Positions 25,137 through 32,692 of a DNA stretch of 35,362 nt are shown here, in pieces. Position 1 is the stretch's first letter. Every line of letters begins with the position of its first letter. Source of the DNA: Hassallia byssoidea VB512170 (lineage in GTDB: Bacteria > Cyanobacteriota > Cyanobacteriia > Cyanobacteriales > Nostocaceae); assembly GCF_000817785.2 (NCBI RefSeq), contig NZ_JTCM02000027.1:1-35362 (forward strand), written 5' to 3'. Position numbers and translations under genes: made by a program. Below the pieces are notes generated by a model. The model was not told the origin of the DNA. It worked only from the letters and a program-made list of their open reading frames with translations, and did not search any database.

Positions 25137-28076
25137 ATGTCTCAAACATCCTCAAATCAGTTGACTTCCGACTCTGCACTCCTCACACGTCCGGTGTTCA
25201 TCTTAGTTGATGGACACTCCCTCGCTTTTCGTTCTTACTTCGCTTTCGCTAAAGGACGAGATGGAGGACTGCGTACAAAAACGGGGATTCCCACCAGTGT
25301 ATGTTTTGGCTTTCTCAAGTCTTTGCTGGAAGTAATGGGAACCGAACAGCCACAAGCGATGGCTGTTGCTTTTGATTTGGGTTTACCAACCTTCCGTCAC
25401 GAAGCTGACGATACTTATAAAGCCGATCGCCCCGGAACACCAGAAGACTTTGTTCCTGACTTAAAAAATCTGCACGAGTTACTTGATGGTTTCAATTTGC
25501 CAATTTTCACCGCTCCAGGTTACGAAGCAGATGATGTGTTGGGAACTTTAGCACAAAAAGCAACTGCCGCTGGGTATAAAGTGAAAATTCTGACAGGCGA
25601 TCGTGACTTATATCAACTCATCGACTTAGATAAAGAAATTACTGTTTTATATTTTAGTCCAGACGCCTTAAAGCGCTCTACAAGTACTATCACCGAATTT
25701 AAACCAGAACAAGTTAAACTAAAGTTAGGCATTTTACCATCACAAGTTGTCGATTATAAAGCTCTTTGTGGCGATAAATCAGATAATATTCCTGGTGTTA
25801 AGGGAATCGGAGACAAAACAGCAGTGCAACTGCTAAATACCTACGGTACTCTTGATAATATTTATGCTGCTTTGGATGAAATTAAAGGCGCAACTCAGAA
25901 AAAACTTGCAGATGGTAAACAAGATGCCGAACATTCTCACTTTTTGGCAAGTATAAAACTTGATGTGCCGATAGAAGTTAACTTAGAAGATTGTAAATTA
26001 ACCGGATTTGATACCAGCGTCCTCACACCGCTTTTAGAAAAGTTAGAATTTAAGACTTTTTTAGGCAAAATAAACGAACTTCAGCAACGTTTTGGTGGGA
26101 CAATTGAAGAAGCACCAAAACCCGAAACATCAAAACAAATTCACGCAAATGAAGATAATGATTTGTGGTTTTTCACTGCTGAGGATACAGCAGCAGCACA
26201 AAAGCAATCAGCTTCCCCAATTCAACCACGCATCATCGACACGGAAGCCAAACTAAACGAGTTAGTCAAGCTTTTAGAAAAATTTACCAACGCAGAAACA
26301 CCCGTTGCTTGGGACACAGAAACCACCGATTTAGAACCGCGTGACGCTTCTTTAGTAGGAATTGGCTGTTGCTGGGGAACGGAACTGGATGAAATGGCTT
26401 ATATTCCTCTTAATCATAAAACAGGGGATAATCTGAATCAAGAAATTGCTCTAAAAGCACTACGTCCAATTTTAGAAAGTACTGAATATCCGAAAGCGTT
26501 GCAGAATGCTAAATTTGACCGCTTAGTTTTACGCTGTCAAGGAATTAAATTGGCTGGAGTAGTATTTGACTCAATGTTGGCAAGTTATGTGTTGAATCCA
26601 GATCGCAGCCATAATTTGGCTGATTTGTCTAAAAAATATTTGGATTTGACAGCAAAAAGTTACTCAGAATTAGTTCCTAAAGGCAAAACTATTGCTGATA
26701 TTGACATTCCCGCAGTAGCAAATTATTGCGGTATGGATGTCTATTGTACATTTGGGTTAGTACCAAAATTGCGTGAGGAATTAGAAAAAATTCCGACTTT
26801 GCATAAGCTTTTGCTGAAAGTTGAACAACCGCTAGAACCAGTTTTAGCGGAAATTGAATATACAGGTTTCCGCATTAATACAGATTATTTAAAAGAACTT
26901 TCCGAACAGTTAGAAACAGATTTAGCTAAGTTGGAAGAACAAGCTATTGAAATAGCTGGAGAAAAGTTTAACTTGGGTTCTCCGAAAAAATTAAGTGAGA
27001 TATTGTTTGATAAATTGGGATTAAGCACGAAGTATTCCCGCAAAATTCAAACGGGTTACTCTACTGATGCAGCGACACTAGAAAAACTACAAGAAGTAGA
27101 TGAAACCGGCTTTGTTGATGCGATTATGGAGTATCGCACTTTATCTAAATTAAAGTCTACTTATGTAGATGCACTGCCAACATTGGTACGTCCGGATACT
27201 CAGCGGGTACATACCGATTTTAACCAAACGGTGACATCTACAGGAAGGTTATCTTCTTCTAATCCAAATTTGCAAAATATCCCGATTCGGACTGCTTTTA
27301 GTCGCCAGATTCGTAAGGCTTTTGTGCCACAATCGGGTTGGTTAATGGTAGCTGCTGATTATTCGCAAATTGAGTTAAGAATTTTGGCGCATTTGAGTCA
27401 AGAACCAGTTTTAGTTGAAGCATATCAAAACAATCAAGATATTCATAATGTTACAGCCCGGTTGGTGTTTGAAAAAGAAGATGTAACATCAGATGAAAGA
27501 AGATTGGCGAAAACGATTAATTTTGGCGTGATTTATGGAATGGGTTCTTTGAGGTTTTCGCGTTCAACTGGTGTAGATAAAACCTTGGCTAACGAGTTTA
27601 TTCAACGTTTTTACAGTCGCTATCCGAAAGTTTTTGAGTATTTGGAGAATGTGAAAAAACAAGCGATCGCTCAAAATTATGTCGAAACAATTCTCGGTCG
27701 GCGTCGTTATTTTGATTTTACCAGCAATAGCATCCGCAAGTACAAAGGCAACAAACTAGAAGATATTGACTTGAAAAAATTGGGTAATTTGGGTGCTTCC
27801 GATGCCGGATTATTACGTGCTGCTGCCAATGCCCCAATTCAAGGTTCCAGTGCTGATATTATCAAAATTGCGATGGTGAAAATGCATGAGGTTTTGCAGA
27901 ATTATCAGTCGCGTTTGTTGCTACAAGTTCACGATGAATTAGTTTTTGAAGTTCTCCCAAGTGAGTGGTCAGAATTACAAATACAAATCAAGTCGGTGAT
28001 GGAAAATGCTGTAAAGTTGAGTGTGCCGTTAGTTGTAGATGTGCGTGCGGGTGAAAATTGGATGGAGACAAAGTAG
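25137..28076 (+). CDS. polA: DNA polymerase I
   Basis: A 979-residue family A polymerase for Okazaki-fragment processing and repair synthesis. Residues about 15-310 form the 5'-3' exonuclease (VDGHSLAFRSYFA; YEADDVLGTLA; CGDKSDNIPGVKGIGDKTA). A cyanobacteria-typical linker follows. A 3'-5' exonuclease domain (about 365-570) keeps its acidic residues (AWDTETTDLEP; NAKFDRL; YCGMD), so proofreading should be active. The polymerase domain has motif A DYSQIELRILAHLS, motif B RRLAKTINFGVIYGMG and motif C QVHDELVFE. It is complete in all three activities and near usual cyanobacterial length. A terminator follows at 28112. It stands as a single transcription unit divergent from the Uma2 gene. Confidence 0.97.
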   Translation: MSQTSSNQLTSDSALLTRPVFILVDGHSLAFRSYFAFAKGRDGGLRTKTGIPTSVCFGFLKSLLEVMGTEQPQAMAVAFDLGLPTFRHEADDTYKADRPGTPEDFVPDLKNLHELLDGFNLPIFTAPGYEADDVLGTLAQKATAAGYKVKILTGDRDLYQLIDLDKEITVLYFSPDALKRSTSTITEFKPEQVKLKLGILPSQVVDYKALCGDKSDNIPGVKGIGDKTAVQLLNTYGTLDNIYAALDEIKGATQKKLADGKQDAEHSHFLASIKLDVPIEVNLEDCKLTGFDTSVLTPLLEKLEFKTFLGKINELQQRFGGTIEEAPKPETSKQIHANEDNDLWFFTAEDTAAAQKQSASPIQPRIIDTEAKLNELVKLLEKFTNAETPVAWDTETTDLEPRDASLVGIGCCWGTELDEMAYIPLNHKTGDNLNQEIALKALRPILESTEYPKALQNAKFDRLVLRCQGIKLAGVVFDSMLASYVLNPDRSHNLADLSKKYLDLTAKSYSELVPKGKTIADIDIPAVANYCGMDVYCTFGLVPKLREELEKIPTLHKLLLKVEQPLEPVLAEIEYTGFRINTDYLKELSEQLETDLAKLEEQAIEIAGEKFNLGSPKKLSEILFDKLGLSTKYSRKIQTGYSTDAATLEKLQEVDETGFVDAIMEYRTLSKLKSTYVDALPTLVRPDTQRVHTDFNQTVTSTGRLSSSNPNLQNIPIRTAFSRQIRKAFVPQSGWLMVAADYSQIELRILAHLSQEPVLVEAYQNNQDIHNVTARLVFEKEDVTSDERRLAKTINFGVIYGMGSLRFSRSTGVDKTLANEFIQRFYSRYPKVFEYLENVKKQAIAQNYVETILGRRRYFDFTSNSIRKYKGNKLEDIDLKKLGNLGASDAGLLRAAANAPIQGSSADIIKIAMVKMHEVLQNYQSRLLLQVHDELVFEVLPSEWSELQIQIKSVMENAVKLSVPLVVDVRAGENWMETK

Positions 28077-28111
28077 AAATAGCCTGCAAACGCTACAGCG
28101 GTATCACCTTT

Positions 28112-28140
28112 AACCTTGTCAAGACTTGCAAGGTTTTTTT
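28112..28140 (+). terminator. Rho-independent terminator of polA
   Basis: aaccttg (28112-28118) pairs with caaggtt (28129-28135), and the T-run extends to 28140. It is 35 bases after the polA stop and just before the promoter of the next operon. Confidence 0.8.
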
Positions 28141-28145
28141 ATTGC

Positions 28146-28175
28146 TTGACATAACCCAAGCGCTTGGGTTATTCT
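28146..28175 (+). promoter_or_regulatory. Promoter with palindromic operator of the DUF4160/DUF2442 operon
   Basis: TTGACA (28146-28151) and TATTCT (28170-28175) are 18 bp apart. Nearly the whole spacer is a perfect 22-bp palindrome, 28151-28172 (arm ataacccaagc). A dimeric repressor here would block both promoter boxes, the classic layout for toxin-antitoxin autoregulation. Confidence 0.65.
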
Positions 28176-28209
28176 GGAAATATATAAGAAAAGTTATTAG
28201 TATTTTTTA

Positions 28210-28452
28210 ATGGCAACTGTATTTAATAAAGATGGCTTTAGTGTTCGTATTTACTTTAACGATCATCTTCCATCCCATGTTCATGTTTTTAAAGCTGAGG
28301 GAGAAGCCAAAATTAACCTGGGAAGTGAAACTGAGCGTCCTACATTCCTCGCAGTCTGGAACATGAGCAATAAAGATGCAACCAAAGCCCTAAACTTGGT
28401 GATCGAACATCAAGCGGAACTATTAGAAAAATGGAGAGAAATTCATGAATAA
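28210..28452 (+). CDS. DUF4160 protein, putative toxin-antitoxin component
   Basis: A complete 80-residue DUF4160 protein. The family signature is clear: FSVRIYFNDHLPSHVHVF with conserved His residues, GEAKINLGSE, then ALNLVIEHQAELLEKWREIH at the end. DUF4160 genes are very often followed directly by DUF2442 genes, as here, where the stop overlaps the next start by 8 bases (ATGAATAA), pointing to translational coupling. The pair is predicted to be a type II toxin-antitoxin-like module; which partner is toxic is not settled from sequence. Transcription would start from the palindrome-bearing promoter just upstream. Confidence 0.85.
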   Translation: MATVFNKDGFSVRIYFNDHLPSHVHVFKAEGEAKINLGSETERPTFLAVWNMSNKDATKALNLVIEHQAELLEKWREIHE

Positions 28453-28876
28453 CCTAGATTTTACGACGGAGGAAACCTTAAATAATGAAATAGCCCAGGC
28501 AAGAGCAGCCGCAGCTATGGCAGATGCCTCTGAACCACGCGCTCAAGCTGCCCATTACGATTTAGATTTGAATCGCATCGTCGTTGAACTGCGCTCAGGG
28601 GCTACTTTCTTGTTTCCCCCTGAATTGGTTCAGGGATTGGCGGGTGCATCTCCAGATAACCTTAATAATGTCGAAGTCACTCCTTCCGGCGAGGGGCTGC
28701 ACTGGGAACAGCTGGATGTTGATATGAGCATTCCAGCTTTGATGCTGGGGATATTCGGTACTAAGGCTTGGATGGCTGAATTAGGCAGCCGAGGAGGTTC
28801 CGTAAGCTCAACGGCAAAAGCTAAAGCGGCGCGTGAAAACGGCAAGCGAGGAGGACGACCGCGAAAAACATTATAA
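28445..28876 (+). CDS. DUF2442 protein with basic C-terminal tail
   Basis: A 143-residue protein. Residues about 35-115 match DUF2442 (AHYDLDLNRIVVELRSGATF; FPPELVQGLAGA; VEVTPSGEGLHWEQLDVDMS). The last ~30 residues are rich in Ala, Lys, Arg and Gly and end in NGKRGGRPRKTL, an AT-hook-like tail that suggests DNA binding and hence the antitoxin/repressor role. That tail would suit binding to the 22-bp palindrome in the operon promoter. It overlaps the DUF4160 gene by 8 bases. A shared terminator lies just after the stop. Confidence 0.83.
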   Translation: MNNLDFTTEETLNNEIAQARAAAAMADASEPRAQAAHYDLDLNRIVVELRSGATFLFPPELVQGLAGASPDNLNNVEVTPSGEGLHWEQLDVDMSIPALMLGIFGTKAWMAELGSRGGSVSSTAKAKAARENGKRGGRPRKTL

Positions 28877-28879
28877 TTA

Positions 28880-28936
28880 ATCTGCTTTCTTAAGCAAAAA
28901 GCTTGTCTTGTATAAATTTATTTTAAGAAAGCGGAT
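28880..28936. terminator. Bidirectional terminator between convergent genes
   Basis: atctgctttcttaa (28880-28893) pairs with ttaagaaagcggat (28923-28936) with one G-U, enclosing a smaller hairpin (aagc-aaaa-gctt). It sits between the DUF2442 stop and the LapA-domain stop. No long T-run directly follows the main stem. Confidence 0.55.
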
Positions 28937-28941
28937 AAGTA

Positions 28942-29214
28942 TCAAAAATCGTCGTCTACAAAAAACTCGGCGTCGTCTTCGGATCTATACTTACGCTGGG
29001 GAGCAGAAAGACCCCACAAAGGTTGCAACAGTGCAACGCCAATTATCCCGACACCAGCACTAAAAGCTAGTACTAAACCGACTGGGATTTGAATCGACTG
29101 AAAAGTAAAGAATTTTAAAGATACTGGCGTAGCGTTTTGAACTGAAATAATAGCGATCGCCACTACCCAAATAGCTACAACTAACGATATCACCAGATTA
29201 GCTAGAGTTTTCAT
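28942..29214 (-). CDS. LapA-domain (DUF1049) small membrane protein
   Basis: A 90-residue protein with two membrane helices (about 5-24 and 45-66) separated by QNATPVSLKFFTFQSIQIPV. This matches the lipopolysaccharide-assembly protein A domain, where NxxPVxL...F precedes a second helix. The C-terminus is acidic (SEDDAEFFVDDDF) and would face the cytoplasm. LapA helps regulate LPS synthesis in enterobacteria; cyanobacterial members are uncharacterised to my knowledge. The start ATG at 29214 is clear. A phosphohexomutase gene lies upstream on the same strand, separated by a repeat-filled spacer. Confidence 0.85.
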   Translation of the reverse strand: MKTLANLVISLVVAIWVVAIAIISVQNATPVSLKFFTFQSIQIPVGLVLAFSAGVGIIGVALLQPLWGLSAPQRKYRSEDDAEFFVDDDF

Positions 29215-29219
29215 TTTAG

Positions 29220-29394
29220 TTGGGAATGGGGAATGGGGAATGGGGAATGGGTAATGGGTAATGGGTAATGGAAAATAGGGAATGGGTAATTGATGGTTAA
29301 CAGTTAACAGTCAATATTTATCTACCAACCACTAACCACTAACCACTAACAATTACCAATTACCTATTACCAATTACCAATTCCCCATTACCGA
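29220..29394. repeat. Heptanucleotide arrays forming an imperfect inverted repeat
   Basis: The left side is ggggaat and gggtaat units in tandem (29223-29300). The right side is accacta and attacca units (29325-29393), partly complementary to the left. The spacer between the LapA and phosphohexomutase genes consists almost wholly of these arrays, leaving little room for a separate LapA-gene promoter. Confidence 0.85.
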
Positions 29395-30834
29395 TTAAAC
29401 TTTTACTGGCTCTAGTTTAGCAATTACGCTTTCCATCTCTTGGGCGATTTTCGCTAGCTTTTCTGGGGAGTTGGTTTCTAGATAAACGCGCATCAAGGGT
29501 TCTGTACCGGAAGGACGCAGCAGCACCCAGCTACCTTCTTCTAAGTAAAGTTTAATGCCGTCTTTGCGCCCTATTTCTTTGACTTTAATGCCTGCAACTT
29601 CTGCGGGGGGGTTTTTGGTAAAAGAGTCGATAACAGCGGCTTTATGGGCATCGTCGAGGTGCAAATCAAGACGTTTGTTGTCAAGCGGACCATTTGCTTC
29701 GGCGATCGCTTCAGTTACCATTTGACTCAGCGGTTTGCCTTCGTAGGCGATCGCTTCTGCCACTAGCATATCGGCTAATACGCCGTCTTTTTCGGGGATA
29801 TGTCCGATGATGCTTAAACCACCTGATTCTTCTCCACCAATCAAAACGGTGGTTTCGCGCATTTTTTCGCCGATGTATTTAAACCCGACTGCTGTCTCAT
29901 AAAGTTCCACCCCGTATTTAGCAGCAAAATTGTCCAAAAGATGAGTTGTTGCTACCGTGCGGACGATCGCGCCTTTTTTACCTTTATTCTTAATTAAATG
30001 GCGTGCTAGCAGTAGTAGCACAGTATTCGGGGTGAGGACGTTGCCTTGTTCATCGACAATGCCAAAGCGATCGCTATCTCCATCCGTTGCCAAACCTAAA
30101 TCTGCTTTACCGCTGCGTACTGCTTCTACTAACTCTACCAGTTGTTCACCTTTTGGTTCTGGCATTCCGCCACCAAAAAGAACATCGCGGTAGGTGTGAA
30201 AACTTTCTAACTCACAGCCACAATGTTGCAAAACTTCATCTAAATAGCCGCGAGATGTGGAATATAAAGCATCGTACTTGACCTTTAACTGAGCGCTCTT
30301 GATTTTATCTACATCCAATAAAGTGTAGATAAACTTCATATACTCTGGTTTTGGGTCAAAAGTGGAGATTTTCTCACTTGAATTGGTTTTGGGCAATTCA
30401 TCCGATGCTCCTTCAATATTTGCCACAATAGTATCAGTAATCTCTGGAGTGGCAGGACCTGCATAGTCAGGGATGTATTTAATCCCACAATAGGGTGCAG
30501 GATTATGGCTGGCAGTAAACATCAGTGCCCCGGCTGAATTTAAGTGACGGGCATTGTAAGCGATTACTGGTGTGGGACAATCCCTGTCAGTAATTTTTAC
30601 CGTCCAACCCAAGTCAGCCAATACTTGGGCTGCTGTCTGGGCAAACTGGTCAGCTAAAAAGCGAGTATCGTAGGCTATGAGAACTGGTCGGTCTTTTGTA
30701 TAAGCCGTTTCCAGATAACTAGCGATCGCTCTTGTTACTTTCCGCACATTTGGGAAAGTAAAGTCATCAGCGATAATTCCTCGCCATCCGTCAGTACCAA
30801 ACTTGATTTTACCGTCATTGCTACTCGCGCTCAT
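29395..30834 (-). CDS. Phosphoglucomutase/phosphomannomutase family protein
   Basis: A 479-residue alpha-D-phosphohexomutase, interconverting hexose 1- and 6-phosphates for glycogen, sucrose and cell-envelope sugar nucleotide synthesis. All four family signatures are present: phosphoserine loop TASHNP (S109), metal loop DGDSDRFG, sugar-recognition GGEESGG, and phosphate-binding RPSGTEPLMRVYLE. The start FGTDGWRGII is usual. Length fits the short PGM/PMM class, not the ~560-residue PGM; GlmM is less likely but not excluded. Start 30834 is chosen since MSASSNDGKIKFGTDGWRG is typical, whereas an upstream in-frame start at 30885 adds 17 unlike residues. Confidence 0.9.
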   Translation of the reverse strand: MSASSNDGKIKFGTDGWRGIIADDFTFPNVRKVTRAIASYLETAYTKDRPVLIAYDTRFLADQFAQTAAQVLADLGWTVKITDRDCPTPVIAYNARHLNSAGALMFTASHNPAPYCGIKYIPDYAGPATPEITDTIVANIEGASDELPKTNSSEKISTFDPKPEYMKFIYTLLDVDKIKSAQLKVKYDALYSTSRGYLDEVLQHCGCELESFHTYRDVLFGGGMPEPKGEQLVELVEAVRSGKADLGLATDGDSDRFGIVDEQGNVLTPNTVLLLLARHLIKNKGKKGAIVRTVATTHLLDNFAAKYGVELYETAVGFKYIGEKMRETTVLIGGEESGGLSIIGHIPEKDGVLADMLVAEAIAYEGKPLSQMVTEAIAEANGPLDNKRLDLHLDDAHKAAVIDSFTKNPPAEVAGIKVKEIGRKDGIKLYLEEGSWVLLRPSGTEPLMRVYLETNSPEKLAKIAQEMESVIAKLEPVKV

Positions 30835-30981
30835 ATTGCTACTTCCATTGAGTCCATGATGAATACTATATGAAGCTTCCCGCAAAGCGTGTGTAGCTGC
30901 AACTATCTACCGAAGTTATGAATTGCGGTTTTCTGCGATCGTACTTCTCCCCACCGTATTTTTTCTCACTGTTTCTGAGCA

Positions 30982-31818
30982 ATGTCAACCCCCGATCAAC
31001 CTTTTGCCAGTTATCACCTCTGGTCTTTAATTGCCCCAGCTTCCGGGCAAGAACGCTGGCATTGCCAGATGAGACGGGGGTTTATCAAAGCGCGTCAACA
31101 CGATCCGCTAGTCAAAGCACTGTTGAAAACAGCCACCGCACCCCAGCGCATTGGGCTACTTGCCCAAAAAGGCGTTTATGAGTTTCATCACAATCGACAC
31201 TTGTTGAACTCGGAAGACGGTGTAGAAAAAGTTGCACAGCTACTGAAATTAAATTACTCAAGTGACGAAGTTCAGCAGCGCGTATTGCAAATTTTAAAGA
31301 AATATCATGAAGAACCATTACTTTCGGGTAAGCGCATCATTCAATTAACTCGCGGTGATGAAGGCTTTCCCAAACCTATTTTGATTGAACGGGAAAATTA
31401 TTCCTTCCGCTTATATGCGACGATGGACTGTGTTTTTTCTGATTCTTCTGACACTTTACATATTTTAGATTTCAAAACTGGTAAATCTGCTTTTGATACA
31501 AGACAGGCATTAGTTTATTTGTTAGCTGCTCGTTATCTTTATCCGCAATATCAAGCGGTTGCTTCATTTTATAATTTAGAGTTTAGTAAAAAATCTGAGT
31601 TAATTAGCATTACAAAAGGCGAATTAGAATCTTTAGAATTTGAGTTAGCTAGCATTGCTCAAAAACATCAGCGAGATTTACAAAGATATCAACTAACTAA
31701 TAATAGCTTTAGTAAAATTTTTCCGCCAAATCCAGGATATCACTGTCGATTTTGTCCGTTTAACTCAATCTGTGATTTTTCCTCTTTAAAGCCGGCTAAG
31801 GTGCATTTGCCACGTTGA
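30982..31818 (+). CDS. PD-(D/E)XK nuclease-family protein with Cas4/AddB-like Cys cluster
   Basis: A 278-residue protein. The nuclease core has LYATMDCVFSD, then LHILDFKTGKS (D163, K165) as the D-x-K motif, and a following helix QALVYLLAARYLYP resembling the Q/Y motif of RecB-type nucleases. One N-terminal Cys (C28) plus a C-terminal cluster C255-x2-C258-x5-C264 matches the four-Cys iron-sulfur arrangement of Cas4 and AddB. No CRISPR array or cas gene is in the window, so a stand-alone repair or nucleic-acid-processing role is more likely than adaptation. It is divergent from the phosphohexomutase gene. Its stop at 31816-31818 is directly followed by a repeat array. Confidence 0.8.
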   Translation: MSTPDQPFASYHLWSLIAPASGQERWHCQMRRGFIKARQHDPLVKALLKTATAPQRIGLLAQKGVYEFHHNRHLLNSEDGVEKVAQLLKLNYSSDEVQQRVLQILKKYHEEPLLSGKRIIQLTRGDEGFPKPILIERENYSFRLYATMDCVFSDSSDTLHILDFKTGKSAFDTRQALVYLLAARYLYPQYQAVASFYNLEFSKKSELISITKGELESLEFELASIAQKHQRDLQRYQLTNNSFSKIFPPNPGYHCRFCPFNSICDFSSLKPAKVHLPR

Positions 31819-31822
31819 GGAG

Positions 31823-31900
31823 AGAGGGGGGCAGGGGGGGAGGGGGGGACAGGGGGACAAGGGGACAAGGGGGACAAGGGGGACAAGGGGGACAAGGGGG
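31823..31900. repeat. G-rich array (gggggacaa units)
   Basis: About seven gggggacaa-like nonamers follow a poly-purine lead-in. It is the same family as the gacaagg-type units at 2761-2828 and 11805-11863. G-runs on the plus strand could form G-quadruplexes. Confidence 0.8.
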
Positions 31901-31916
31901 CATTAGAAGCTGAAGC

Positions 31917-32147
31917 TTCGTGCTTGGAACTCGAAAGTTCGTGCTTGGAACTCGAAACTTCGTGCTTGGAACTCGAAACTTCGTGTTCAGAACTCGAAAG
32001 TTCGTGTTCAGAACTCGAAAGTTCGTGCTTGGAACTCGAAACTTCGTGCTTGGAACTCGAAACTTCGTGCTTGGAACTCGAAAGTTCGTGCTTGGAACTC
32101 GAAGCTTCGTGCTTGGAACTCGAAAGTTCGTGCTTGGAACTGCAACA
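31917..32147. repeat. Eleven tandem copies of a 21-bp unit
   Basis: Units of 21 bases, typically ttcgtgcttggaactcgaaa plus c or g, start at 31917, 31938 and so on every 21 bases to 32127. Two copies carry ttcaga in place of cttgga. Since 21 is a multiple of 3, several frames on both strands stay open and give false repetitive proteins. Each unit contains the small inverted pair agttc / gaact. 32148-32247 is ordinary spacer. Confidence 0.9.
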
Positions 32148-32247
32148 ACCGAGATCCAAAGGTGAATGATGGTGAGTAAAAGGCGATCGCTTCCGCAATT
32201 CCTAGCAGAACTGAATGTATAAAGCTCATCCCTGCCCAAGCACAACC

Positions 32248-32625
32248 TTAAGTACTGGGATTTTGCTTCTTCTCAGGAAACTTACACTTCACCTCGATTT
32301 CAAAATTACTCTCTGCTGAACCTTCAGTGACGAAGGGGATACCACTTTTTCCGCCTATCTTTAAGCCAAACTTCAGAGTCACCTCTTCAACTTCAGCTAC
32401 AGCTAAATTTTTAAACGCACCAATGGCATATTTGGTATAAGCTCGTATTTGATGGTGAACTTCCTCAATCTTGACAAATGCCTCTTCTCGCCAGCCGTAG
32501 GATTCTTTATCGTCATCAACCTCCGGTGTGACTACTTCTGGAACAGTTGACGTCTCCTTTGACTCGAACAGAATTGTATAGATTTCCCCGTCTTCTTCAA
32601 AGACTAAACGTTCTATGTTCGACAT
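32248..32625 (-). CDS. Trypco1-type (CU044_2847 family) small protein
   Basis: A 125-residue protein with no signal peptide. The pattern is IERLVFEEDGEIYTILFE at the N-terminus, a central helix (WREEAFVKIEEVHHQIRAYT) and the closing EVEEVTLKFGLKIGGKSG...IPFVTEGSAESNFEIEVKCKF. This is typical of the CU044_2847 family, the trypsin-co-occurring domain Trypco1, which accompanies proteases and STAND NTPases in predicted biological-conflict systems. It is divergent from a caspase-STAND-WD40 gene across only 67 bp, so it is likely the partner or regulator of that protein. The biochemical role is unknown. ATG 32625 is chosen; the preceding TTG codon is less likely. Confidence 0.72.
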   Translation of the reverse strand: MSNIERLVFEEDGEIYTILFESKETSTVPEVVTPEVDDDKESYGWREEAFVKIEEVHHQIRAYTKYAIGAFKNLAVAEVEEVTLKFGLKIGGKSGIPFVTEGSAESNFEIEVKCKFPEKKQNPST

Positions 32626-32646
32626 CAAGCCCTCAGATTTTAGGTG

Positions 32647-32685
32647 TATTTAAGTTATCTTATTCTGTAACAGACAACTTAAATA
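32647..32685. promoter_or_regulatory. 10-bp inverted repeat in the divergent promoter region
   Basis: tatttaagtt (32647-32656) and aacttaaata (32676-32685) are exact complements 19 bases apart. The element occupies most of the 67-bp gap between the Trypco1-type gene and the caspase gene and could be a common operator, or overlap both -10 regions. Confidence 0.45.
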
Positions 32686-32692
32686 TGTATAG

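Noticed and set aside
31917-32147. CRISPR-like array
   Set aside because: Units are contiguous 21-mers with no spacers of unique sequence, and no cas genes are present.
31740-32245. Several long repetitive open frames on both strands with Ser-Ser-Lys-His-Glu or Glu-Leu-Glu-Ser-Ser-Cys patterns
   Set aside because: They arise from the 21-bp tandem array, whose length is a multiple of three; no start signal, domain or codon pattern supports translation.
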